Shown here piece after piece: positions 1 to 5,631 of a stretch of 5,631 nt of DNA (the first letter of the stretch is position 1; each line of letters begins with the position of its first letter). The position numbers were made by a program, and so were the translations under genes. This DNA comes from Ignavibacteria bacterium UBA6688 (GTDB lineage: Bacteria; Bacteroidota; Ignavibacteria; UBA10030): positions 1-5,631 of the forward strand of contig DKJQ01000135.1 of the NCBI GenBank assembly GCA_002454845.1, given 5' to 3'. Below the pieces are notes generated by a model. That model was given only the letters and a program-made list of their open reading frames with translations, did not search any database and was not told where the DNA came from.

Positions 1-7
1 AGTTATA

Positions 8-14
8 CCACCTT
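8..14 (-). promoter_or_regulatory. Possible Shine-Dalgarno site for a gene just beyond the left edge
   Basis: After the enolase-type stop codon the minus strand reads AAGGTGG, then TATAACT to the end of the window. Seven bases of spacing have passed at the edge, so a start codon would be expected immediately outside. This suggests that the gene string continues with a short gap of about 35 bases. The start codon itself is not visible, so the call is tentative. Confidence 0.35.
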
Positions 15-34
15 GATCGTTTGAGGACGCGTGA

Positions 35-1138
35 TCAGGAAAACGATTCCTTCCGCACTTCGAATTTTTTTATTTTCGATTCAGAAACCATATGACAATT
101 CCCCGCACCGGGAGGGATGGTGATCAATCCATCCTTGACTTCGATCAATGGTTCGATGATGTCGTCGACGAACCACCGGGCAGAAGACTCGACATCTGTC
201 GGATAGGCGAAATTGGGAAGTGTGGCAAGGTGCACAGTCTGCGCTCCGCCGATTCCAAGTTCCGGCATCGTTCCCGCCCAGACAGGGACCCCTGCATTGG
301 CACAGATATCGTGAATTTCTTTCGCATGCATCAATCCACCGACCCGTTGAATCTTGATGTTCACAATTTTACAGCTCTTCATTTCGATTGCTCGACGGAC
401 GGTCGCGGGATCTTTGGCCCCTTCGTCCAGGCAAACCGGGGTCCGGACCATGGCCTGCAACATTGCATGCCCCTCCAGGTCCTCTTTGGGCAGCGGTTGT
501 TCGATCATGATAAGTTCAAAGTCGTCGAACGCCTGGAGGTGGTCCAGATCCTTCTGCGTGTAGGCGCAGTTTGCATCGACCATGAGGGGAATCCGACCGA
601 ACTCGCCCCGCACCGCGAGCAACGGTTCGATGTCCCATCCGGGCTGAACCTTGATCTTGACCCGTTTATAGCCCTCACCAAGGTACCGTTCGATCGCTGC
701 AAGGAGTTTGTCAATCGTCGGGTAGATCCCGACCGCCAGTCCGGACTCCACACTTCCCTTCGTTCCCCCCAGGGTCCGGAAAAGAGGCTCGTTCCCTTTT
801 TGAGCTTTGAGGTCCCAGAAGGCCGTTTCGAGGCCGGCCCGTGCGAATGGACTTGTCTCTGATCCATCAAGCAATGCGTTGACTTCCTCAATGGAATCAG
901 GCTTTCGTTGAAGGATCTCCGGAATGAGTTTTTCCACAAGGTGGATCCAAACGGACTCGGGAGTATCGTCCGAATAAAATCCCCCGGACATCGGGGATGC
1001 CTCACCCCACCCGACCAATCCTTCACTGGCGACGCCGACGAGAATACCGTCCTTCTCGCTCACCTCACCGTTGCTGATTTTGAAAGGCTCGACGAGCGGG
1101 ATGCGGACATGCGTGAGTGTGATGCGGTCGATCTTCAT
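35..1138 (-). CDS. Enolase-superfamily enzyme, o-succinylbenzoate synthase / N-acylamino acid racemase type
   Basis: 367 residues, the usual length for the muconate-lactonizing / OSBS / N-succinylamino acid racemase (NSAR) group. These enzymes abstract a proton alpha to a carboxylate and stabilise the enolate with a divalent metal. The N-terminal capping domain (about 1-125) has PFKIS at 18-22. The barrel domain carries KIK at 161-163 (K163 the likely acid/base), metal ligands D188 (VDAN), E213 (IEQP) and D238 (LDEG), and K262 in NIKIQRVGG as the opposite base. The spacing and VPVWAGTMPELGIG at 284-297 match my memory of the Amycolatopsis NSAR/OSBS. Oddities are LDEG where LDES is usual and NIKIQR where NIKPGR is usual; the Arg (R265) that favours NSAR chemistry is kept. 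No men genes are nearby, so a menaquinone role is not supported by context; racemase, epimerase or a catabolic lyase are alternatives. The ATG overlaps the FAH-gene stop, and the SD is weak, implying translational coupling. Fold very sure; substrate unknown. Confidence 0.9.
   Translation of the reverse strand: MKIDRITLTHVRIPLVEPFKISNGEVSEKDGILVGVASEGLVGWGEASPMSGGFYSDDTPESVWIHLVEKLIPEILQRKPDSIEEVNALLDGSETSPFARAGLETAFWDLKAQKGNEPLFRTLGGTKGSVESGLAVGIYPTIDKLLAAIERYLGEGYKRVKIKVQPGWDIEPLLAVRGEFGRIPLMVDANCAYTQKDLDHLQAFDDFELIMIEQPLPKEDLEGHAMLQAMVRTPVCLDEGAKDPATVRRAIEMKSCKIVNIKIQRVGGLMHAKEIHDICANAGVPVWAGTMPELGIGGAQTVHLATLPNFAYPTDVESSARWFVDDIIEPLIEVKDGLITIPPGAGNCHMVSESKIKKFEVRKESFS
1135..1138 (-). other. 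ATGA stop/start overlap between FAH and enolase-type genes
   Basis: The TGA stop of the FAH-family gene (1137-1135) shares bases with the ATG start of the enolase-type gene (1138-1136). The stretch just upstream contains only GCGGAA near the ATG as a poor SD match. This arrangement usually means translational coupling, with ribosomes re-initiating after finishing the upstream gene, and supports co-expression of the two enzymes at a similar ratio. Confidence 0.85.
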
Positions 1139-2031
1139 TGATTCCGCGCAACGTTCTGCAATTCACCGATCTTCTCGATGCGGCAGGAGACCGTATCACC
1201 ATGTTTGATGGGACCGATTCCTTCCGGCGTTCCCGTCGAGATAATATCCCCGGGATCCAGCGCCATGTTCCTTGTGACGAACTCGATGATCGTCGGAATA
1301 TCAAACACCAGGTCACGCGTGTTGGCGTTCTGCCGGATCTTCCCGTTGACCCTGCACTGCAATTTCAGGCGGATCGGCGGTTTGATCTCGTCGGAGGTGA
1401 TAATCCATGGTCCGAGCGGCGTGAACGTATCGTAACTCTTCGAACGGAACCATGGGTGACGCACGGTAAGGTCCTTCGTTTGCTGATCACGGGCAGTGAT
1501 GTCGTTGGCAATGGTGTATCCTGCAACGTATTTGTATGCGTCCTTCTTCCTCACCTGCGTCGCACGCCGCCCTATCACCACCGCAAGTTCGACTTCATGG
1601 CTCATGTGTCCGATCCCGCGAGGGAGCAGAATCGTTTCGCCCGGTCCCGTCACCGACGATCCGGCTTTGGCAAAAATGATCGGCTCCTTCGGGACCTGGA
1701 AGTTCCCCTCTTTCGCGTGGAGAACATAGTTCAGACCGAGTGCGACGATCTTCGGGGGACGCATGATCGGTGCTTTCAGCATCGCATCGCCTCCGATTCT
1801 GTACTGCTTCTCCAGCCGATGCTGTTTCAAGAAGCGGAGAACCGCTTTAAACTCCGCTACGTCGAACCGACCATCTTCGATCAATTGCAGGATGGTGGTG
1901 GTGGGTTCAACCACCACGCGGTGGGTGATGGAGGTGTATGCCGCCTCGGCATCGGTATAGTTGATCCAGGATTTGTTCTGTTCGATGCCGATACAGTATC
2001 CCTGCGCGTCTTCAAACTGTGCAAGCTTCAT
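1135..2031 (-). CDS. Fumarylacetoacetate hydrolase (FAH) family protein
   Basis: 298 residues from the chosen ATG. FAH-fold enzymes use a Mg or Mn ion to hydrolyse, isomerise or decarboxylate beta-dicarbonyl acids, such as ring-cleavage products, oxaloacetate or 2,4-diketo-3-deoxy sugar acids. The N-terminal part (about 1-85) is the variable small domain. The catalytic domain has GLNYVLHAKE at 99-108 (H105 and E108 as the usual catalytic pair), metal ligands E146 and E148 in HEVELAVVIG, D177 in ANDITARD, K198 in the RSKSYDTFTPLGPW segment, and STGTPEGIG at 265-273. All key residues look intact. The frame stays open to a TTG at 2103, but MKLAQF at 2031 is the typical family start and the upstream 24 residues look like untranslated leader. 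Only an imperfect AAGAAG lies upstream as an SD. The gene ends in an ATGA overlap with the enolase-type gene, so the two probably act on related carboxylates. Exact substrate cannot be read from sequence. Confidence 0.93.
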   Translation of the reverse strand: MKLAQFEDAQGYCIGIEQNKSWINYTDAEAAYTSITHRVVVEPTTTILQLIEDGRFDVAEFKAVLRFLKQHRLEKQYRIGGDAMLKAPIMRPPKIVALGLNYVLHAKEGNFQVPKEPIIFAKAGSSVTGPGETILLPRGIGHMSHEVELAVVIGRRATQVRKKDAYKYVAGYTIANDITARDQQTKDLTVRHPWFRSKSYDTFTPLGPWIITSDEIKPPIRLKLQCRVNGKIRQNANTRDLVFDIPTIIEFVTRNMALDPGDIISTGTPEGIGPIKHGDTVSCRIEKIGELQNVARNQ

Positions 2032-2107
2032 AGGAATCGTACTTCTTAAAAAGAATGGATGATTTGTGAATTCAGGATGCAATACAGGGGTCTGGCCGGG
2101 CAAGCAT

Positions 2108-3325
2108 TCACTTCACCGCGTTAACCGTTTCCTTGAAATAGACGCCAACCGGATGTTGATCTGCCAGCACCTGGTCGGGGTAACCCAGGACTCGTTCCCG
2201 ACGTTGGGGATCGTTTCTCGTCAATTCATCGATCCAGTGGATTCCATAGAGGACGTGGTTCACTTCATCGGCCAGTAGGAATTCCACGAGTTGTTGTGAC
2301 CGCGTATCACCGGTTTTCTTTGCCTTCGCAATCCAGTCACGAAGATGCTTGCAGCTTTCACTCTCGAAGGTCATATTCGACAACGCCAGCCGCTCCAGCG
2401 GATCCTTGCGGTTCACATCCTGTTCCCATCCGAAACAGCTTGTCGGGAACATACCAACATGACCCCCCAGCTCTTCCAGGCGTCGCTGCACGATTTCCGC
2501 GTGCCGCGCTTCATCCCAGGCCTGTCGCGCCATATCGAGCTTCATTTGCCACGGGATGTCGGGACAGTCGGACAGGATTCGCCCCATCCGTTCCACCGTG
2601 ATGAACTCGCTGTTTAGCAGGTCGTGCAGGAGGTGTTGTTTTCCTTCCTGGTTGTCAAAGGACCAGTTTTTCTCGGTAAAATCCGAGGGAGTTTGCATGA
2701 CGTTCCACCGGATGTCCCGGGTGGGGAGCTTGCTGTGCGGATGGATCTTTGCAAAGGAGTATGTCCCAGGTTTGAGTCCCTCCCCCCATGCCCCGCCTGC
2801 CGCCTGCACTTGTTGCTCAAGTTCGTGTTGCCATGAGGCGGTTTCATCAGCGCTTTTCGAATTCTGGACAAGGCGGTGAACGACCTTTTTCCCCCAATCG
2901 ATATGATCCTGCTCTTCATCCGCGATGTGGCGAAGGATATAGGCTGTCGGCTCATCCGCCGGAAGTTCCAGATGATCGAGATGGCGTTTGTAGGCCACGA
3001 CGAGCGCCGGTTTGATGACATGGTAGAGCGCGACCATGCGGAGAAGCTGGTCCGGCTGCATCCAGATTTTTTCCAGCAATCGCACATAGTCATCGCTCGG
3101 TGGAATAGAGTGATAGCGCTCCGAGCGCCCTTTCAATTCCGGGATCCGCTTGCCGAGCAGATCCGCGTGCACCGAATCCTGAAACATCCCCCGGCCGAAG
3201 CCGATCTTGATTTCCGGATCGACCATGGTGTAGGCCCAGCTTCCCATGATCTCCATGCACTGGATTTCGGTATAGCGGTATTTGCCGAGAAGTTCAAGGT
3301 TCTGTTGAACGGTGAACGTTGCCAT
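2108..3325 (-). CDS. Two-part ferritin-like protein, DUF455-like C-terminal domain
   Basis: 405 residues, soluble, with no signal peptide or membrane segment. The C-terminal half (about 228-385) fits a ferritin-like four-helix diiron bundle: E240 in helix 1, E272/H275 in DEARH, E321 or E323 in helix 3, and E354/H357 in DEVNH. Its order and the LEELGG...FP segment resemble DUF455 (PF04305), recalled rather than searched. The N-terminal half (about 10-155) looks like a second, weaker ferritin-like bundle: E20 or E25, D50/H53 in QDSVH, and E138/H141 in EEQDH, but no obvious acidic ligand in the third helix (H102 is nearest). A linker with Pro, His and Gly joins them. Start chosen at MATFTV because a strong SD precedes it; the frame extends to a TTG at 3388 but without support. 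Function is unknown: diiron oxidase or oxygenase, iron or oxidative-stress protein, or tRNA/cofactor modification are all possible. Position before FAH and enolase-type genes hints at a catabolic oxidation. Fold likely, role not established. Confidence 0.82.
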   Translation of the reverse strand: MATFTVQQNLELLGKYRYTEIQCMEIMGSWAYTMVDPEIKIGFGRGMFQDSVHADLLGKRIPELKGRSERYHSIPPSDDYVRLLEKIWMQPDQLLRMVALYHVIKPALVVAYKRHLDHLELPADEPTAYILRHIADEEQDHIDWGKKVVHRLVQNSKSADETASWQHELEQQVQAAGGAWGEGLKPGTYSFAKIHPHSKLPTRDIRWNVMQTPSDFTEKNWSFDNQEGKQHLLHDLLNSEFITVERMGRILSDCPDIPWQMKLDMARQAWDEARHAEIVQRRLEELGGHVGMFPTSCFGWEQDVNRKDPLERLALSNMTFESESCKHLRDWIAKAKKTGDTRSQQLVEFLLADEVNHVLYGIHWIDELTRNDPQRRERVLGYPDQVLADQHPVGVYFKETVNAVK

Positions 3326-3333
3326 CGTTGTTT

Positions 3334-3341
3334 CCCTCCTT
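3334..3341 (-). promoter_or_regulatory. Strong Shine-Dalgarno site of the ferritin-like gene
   Basis: On the minus strand the sequence reads AAGGAGGG, followed by nine bases to the ATG counted from the AGGAGG core. It is the best SD match in the window and decides the start at 3325 over the upstream in-frame TTG at 3388. The other gene starts in the window have weak SD sites, so this gene may be translated more strongly than its neighbours. Confidence 0.85.
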
Positions 3342-3357
3342 GAAAACAATGATCGGT

Positions 3358-3383
3358 AAAACCCTCGTCCGATGATCCGGACG
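3358..3383 (-). terminator. Possible weak terminator or attenuator hairpin
   Basis: Sixteen bases after the isomerase stop codon, the minus strand has CGTCCG, a six-base loop GATCAT, and CGGACG: a perfect 6-bp stem rich in G and C (3383-3366). It is followed by AGGG and then only four T residues (3361-3358). The stem is short and the T tract is short and offset, so this is a poor intrinsic terminator. It could reduce read-through from the sugar-enzyme genes into the ferritin-like gene, stabilise an mRNA end, or mean nothing. No clear -35/-10 pair was found between it and the next start. Confidence 0.25.
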
Positions 3384-3399
3384 GACAAACAATGCTTCT

Positions 3400-4503
3400 C
3401 TAAGCCTGTGCCGGCAAAGCCTTGAAGATGGTGAGTTCCGACCGCGCCTCAAATTCATGGTTCCCCACGGCGGCGGGAAGAAAGAGCTCTACTCCCCGTT
3501 TCAACGGAATCTCTCCATGGTTATGAACCAGCTTTCCTTCACCGTCCAGCACGATCAGGATCGAACCGCGGTCTTGGGTTGCATCGCTAAGGGTTTTCTT
3601 CACCTCAAGACGATGTCCGGAAAAACATTCGGTCGTATCATAGCCAAGCAATTCCACCTCCGCACTTTCCCCTTCCCGGCGGACCACTTTCGGCTTGATG
3701 ACCAGTTCCCGCCGAACTTCCTCCGGGGAATAGACGCGATGGTCGATGACAGAGAGCGTCGTGTCGGGATCAAGACCGAGATAGCACTCATCCTGGCGGA
3801 ACGTGTAGGCGGGGCATGTTTGCTCCAGGATAATGCTGTAGTCGGACGGTTCCTGAAGTTCCACCATGAAAATCCCTTCGCCGATCGCGTGTGGTACCCC
3901 CGCCTTCACGTACACCACGTCCCCTGCTTTCACCGGCACCCGGTGCATCAACCGCATCATTTCCTCAGTGTTGTTCATCAACATCATTTCTTTATACCGG
4001 GGACGACTGACCTCGTCCTTGAATGCGATCAGGACGTACGGATCCTCAACCTCCGGTCTTGTCTCCAGCACAAACCAGGCTTCTGTTTTCCCGAAACAAT
4101 CGTTGAGGTGTGTCCGGGCAAATGCCTTTGACGGGTGCGCATGGATGATCAACCGGATTGCCGCGTCGAGCAACTTCACCAGGAGAGCGGGGTTTGAGCC
4201 ATGAGTCTTCACATGCTTTGCCCCCAGCATTTCTTCCGGGAACTGCTCGATGAGCGACTTCAACGGGATGGGCTCCGGTACGCCGGTGCCGATCACCGCC
4301 AGTCCCTCCCCTTTTCTGAAGTGCACCCCGGGATTTGACGCCTGCACGCATGACCCGACCCATTCCTCGGGATACAGCGAATCCTTCGGATTGGCAAGGC
4401 CTTTGAGGCGGTCGATCATTTTCCCGCCATCGTAAAACCTCCAGACGCGATTGGGCTCAAGCACAATGGGCGTTTGGGTTATTCGTTTCAGCGATGCATC
4501 CAT
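3400..4503 (-). CDS. Class I mannose-6-phosphate isomerase-like protein (cupin)
   Basis: 367 residues, cytosolic, longer than the roughly 315-residue Bacillus ManA. Class I enzymes interconvert mannose 6-phosphate and fructose 6-phosphate with a cupin-bound zinc. The N-terminal segment has EEWVGS at 46-51. The metal-site motif follows ALLVKLLDA (106-114): H121 and H123 in HAHPS, E141 in GKTEAW, and H205 in GVPHAIGEG. These match the Gln/His, Glu and His ligand positions, with His where family members usually have Gln (H121). ELQEPSDYSI (215-224) is the class I signature region, but the catalytic Arg seen after SD in well-studied enzymes appears to be Ile225. The C-terminal part (about 285-362) is a second cupin-like beta domain. 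The start is ATG with a GAGAAAG-type SD. It follows the Gfo/Idh gene by 45 bases, probably in one transcript, suggesting sugar catabolism or sugar-nucleotide supply. Family firm; the true substrate is less sure because of the two substitutions. Confidence 0.88.
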   Translation of the reverse strand: MDASLKRITQTPIVLEPNRVWRFYDGGKMIDRLKGLANPKDSLYPEEWVGSCVQASNPGVHFRKGEGLAVIGTGVPEPIPLKSLIEQFPEEMLGAKHVKTHGSNPALLVKLLDAAIRLIIHAHPSKAFARTHLNDCFGKTEAWFVLETRPEVEDPYVLIAFKDEVSRPRYKEMMLMNNTEEMMRLMHRVPVKAGDVVYVKAGVPHAIGEGIFMVELQEPSDYSIILEQTCPAYTFRQDECYLGLDPDTTLSVIDHRVYSPEEVRRELVIKPKVVRREGESAEVELLGYDTTECFSGHRLEVKKTLSDATQDRGSILIVLDGEGKLVHNHGEIPLKRGVELFLPAAVGNHEFEARSELTIFKALPAQA

Positions 4504-4548
4504 ATCAATTCACTTTCTCAACATTACCATGGGAGAAACCGCGAGGTA

Positions 4549-5631
4549 CTACACCTTCACCCAGCTCTTGGTTTCGACCGAACGGTACATAGACTCCATC
4601 AGGTGATGAATCTTCAACGCGTCATGGAAGTTGGGTGACGGCATCCGGTCGTTGACAACACAATCGAGAAAATGGTAGATGGCGGCGATGTGCGAGCGGA
4701 CCCAGCCCATGGTAAATTTCGGTGCGGGCATCATGGCCGGAGCCGGATACTTTTGAACGGTGCTGATCCGCTTGAAACCCTGAACACCCTTCGGCTCACG
4801 CGCATCGAAGGCGAGCAGCTCGTTCGGCTGCATCAGGTTGAATGCCAGCGCCCCGTTTTGTCCATGAATCTCGAATCGCATTTCATCTTCCGCCCCTGTC
4901 GCCACGCGCGACATTTCGGCAAACCCCAGGGCTCCGTTGCTCAGTCTGAGCAACGCCGTGATGGCGTCCTCCACCTCCACTTTTCCCATTTTCTTCGGAT
5001 CCTCCGGCAGGGGGCGCTCTTTGAAAAATGTGTCCATGGCCACAGAAACCTCCTCTACTTCACCGACAAGGTACCGCATGATGTCGAGGATGTGGGGACC
5101 GAGGTCAACAAGGACGCCTCCGCCGATCACGTCTTTTTGAAGTCGCCATTCGCGCGGGCGCTTGGGATCGATATACCCGGAATGCAGATACAGCCCGCGA
5201 AAATGAAACACCCGGCCGACAAAATCGGCATTGATGAGTTCTTTCGCTTTCATAATTGCGGGGATGAAACGATACTCCGCCGTGATCTGATGCTTCATTC
5301 CCGATGTTTCCGCAACGGCCACGACTTCTTTTGCCTCCGCCTCGTCGAAGGCAAGCGGCTTCTCACAATACACATGCTTCCCGTTCTGCAGAGCCGCGAT
5401 CACCGCGTCCTTGTGCAGTCTGTTCGGAGTGCAGACGTTCACGACATCGATGTCTTTGCGCTCAACGAGGGCGCGGTAGTCCGTCGTGTGTGATTCAAAA
5501 CCTGCCTGGTCGACTCCTTTTTTTGCAAGCGCCTCGTTCGCGTCACAGACACACTTGAGCGTAATTTTGCACGGCTGGCCATCGTAGTAGAGCGGAATCG
5601 ACCGGTAGGCATACGTATGAATGCGCCCCAT
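4549..5631 (-). CDS. Gfo/Idh/MocA-family NAD(P)-dependent oxidoreductase (5' end cut off)
   Basis: 360 residues are visible. The ATG at the window edge is almost certainly internal, because MGRIHTYAY is the part that normally follows the Rossmann GxGxxG strand; about 10-20 residues lie beyond base 5631. The family oxidises or reduces a sugar, inositol or related hydroxyl carbon with NAD(P). Visible features are VVNVCTPN at 63-70 (dinucleotide fold), the EKP triad at 90-92 with K91 as the catalytic lysine, and GGGVLVDLGPHILDIMRYL at 170-188, where D176 and H180 are the usual active-site pair. The C-terminal beta-sheet domain runs from about 120 to 300, and a final helix contains FLDCVVNDRMPSPNFHDALK. 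The ending RSVETKSWVKV is a typical family tail. The stop (TAG) is followed after 45 bases by the isomerase gene. Substrate is not readable; sugar, inositol or sugar-lactone dehydrogenases are the closest themes. Family assignment is secure. Confidence 0.93.
   Translation of the reverse strand: MGRIHTYAYRSIPLYYDGQPCKITLKCVCDANEALAKKGVDQAGFESHTTDYRALVERKDIDVVNVCTPNRLHKDAVIAALQNGKHVYCEKPLAFDEAEAKEVVAVAETSGMKHQITAEYRFIPAIMKAKELINADFVGRVFHFRGLYLHSGYIDPKRPREWRLQKDVIGGGVLVDLGPHILDIMRYLVGEVEEVSVAMDTFFKERPLPEDPKKMGKVEVEDAITALLRLSNGALGFAEMSRVATGAEDEMRFEIHGQNGALAFNLMQPNELLAFDAREPKGVQGFKRISTVQKYPAPAMMPAPKFTMGWVRSHIAAIYHFLDCVVNDRMPSPNFHDALKIHHLMESMYRSVETKSWVKV

Noticed and set aside
92..862. 256-codon open frame on the plus strand opposite the enolase-type gene
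   Set aside because: It is fully antisense to a gene with intact catalytic motifs, has no recognisable domain and a Arg/Asp/Pro-rich composition typical of shadow frames.
1898..1917. 7-bp inverted repeat GTGGTGG / CCACCAC with a GTTCAA loop
   Set aside because: It lies within the FAH-family coding region and is explained by runs of Val and Thr codons (VVVEPTTT); no sign of a regulatory role.
1138..2049. 303-codon open frame on the plus strand covering the whole FAH-family gene
   Set aside because: Its length matches the antisense gene and follows from codon bias there; the translation shows no family motif, while the minus-strand frame has all FAH motifs.
2032..2103. 24-residue N-terminal extension of the FAH-family protein from a TTG
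   Set aside because: It starts with a rare codon, has no SD support and precedes the typical family start MKLAQF; it is treated as intergenic leader.
3326..3388. 21-residue N-terminal extension of the ferritin-like protein from a TTG
   Set aside because: The strong AAGGAGGG sits inside this extension at the right distance from the ATG at 3325, so the internal ATG is the start.
4509..4529. Tiny minus-strand frame ATG GTA ATG TTG AGA AAG TGA before the isomerase start
   Set aside because: Six codons with no SD and no regulatory residue pattern; most likely chance in the leader, which also holds the GAGAAAG SD-like bases.
4504..4548. Possible promoter in the gap between the oxidoreductase and isomerase genes
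   Set aside because: No convincing -35/-10 pair was found in 45 bases, and the short spacing favours co-transcription.
1..5631. Defence system, mobile element, CRISPR array or biosynthetic cluster
   Set aside because: No transposase, integrase, nuclease, repeat-spacer pattern, toxin-antitoxin pair or synthase domain was seen; all five genes are metabolic or ferritin-like enzymes.

Overview
The window holds five protein-coding genes, all on the minus strand, so transcription runs from base 5631 towards base 1. Coding density is high, with gaps of 45, 74 and 76 bases and one 4-base overlap. No RNA gene, insertion sequence, CRISPR array, long repeat or phage gene was seen. GC content is moderate, somewhat above half by eye, and one start has a strong Shine-Dalgarno (SD) site, so this is bacterial chromosomal DNA. 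The mix of metabolic genes suits a heterotrophic, probably uncultured bacterium. The phylum cannot be fixed from the sequence alone.

Layout in transcription order: (1) 5631-4549, a Gfo/Idh/MocA-type NAD(P)-dependent sugar oxidoreductase whose N-terminus lies outside the window; (2) 4503-3400, a class I mannose-6-phosphate isomerase-like cupin protein; (3) 3325-2108, a two-part ferritin-like (DUF455-like) protein with a clear diiron motif set in its C-terminal half; (4) 2031-1135, a fumarylacetoacetate hydrolase (FAH)-family enzyme; (5) 1138-35, an enolase-superfamily enzyme of the o-succinylbenzoate synthase / N-succinylamino acid racemase type. Genes 4 and 5 overlap in an ATGA. An SD-like sequence at the left edge suggests a sixth gene starts just outside.

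The first two genes suggest sugar or sugar-derivative metabolism: redox at a sugar carbon, and aldose/ketose phosphate isomerisation. The last two suggest carboxylate or keto-acid catabolism: an enolate-forming enzyme and an FAH-fold hydrolase, isomerase or decarboxylase. The ferritin-like gene between them is the least understood. It could be an oxidase or oxygenase belonging to the FAH/enolase pair, or an unrelated iron protein. A weak hairpin after the isomerase gene may separate the two halves. A single pathway using all five proteins is inference only. The most noteworthy points are the tandem ferritin-like protein, the substitutions at usually conserved active-site positions in the isomerase and the enolase-superfamily protein, and the coupled FAH/enolase pair.
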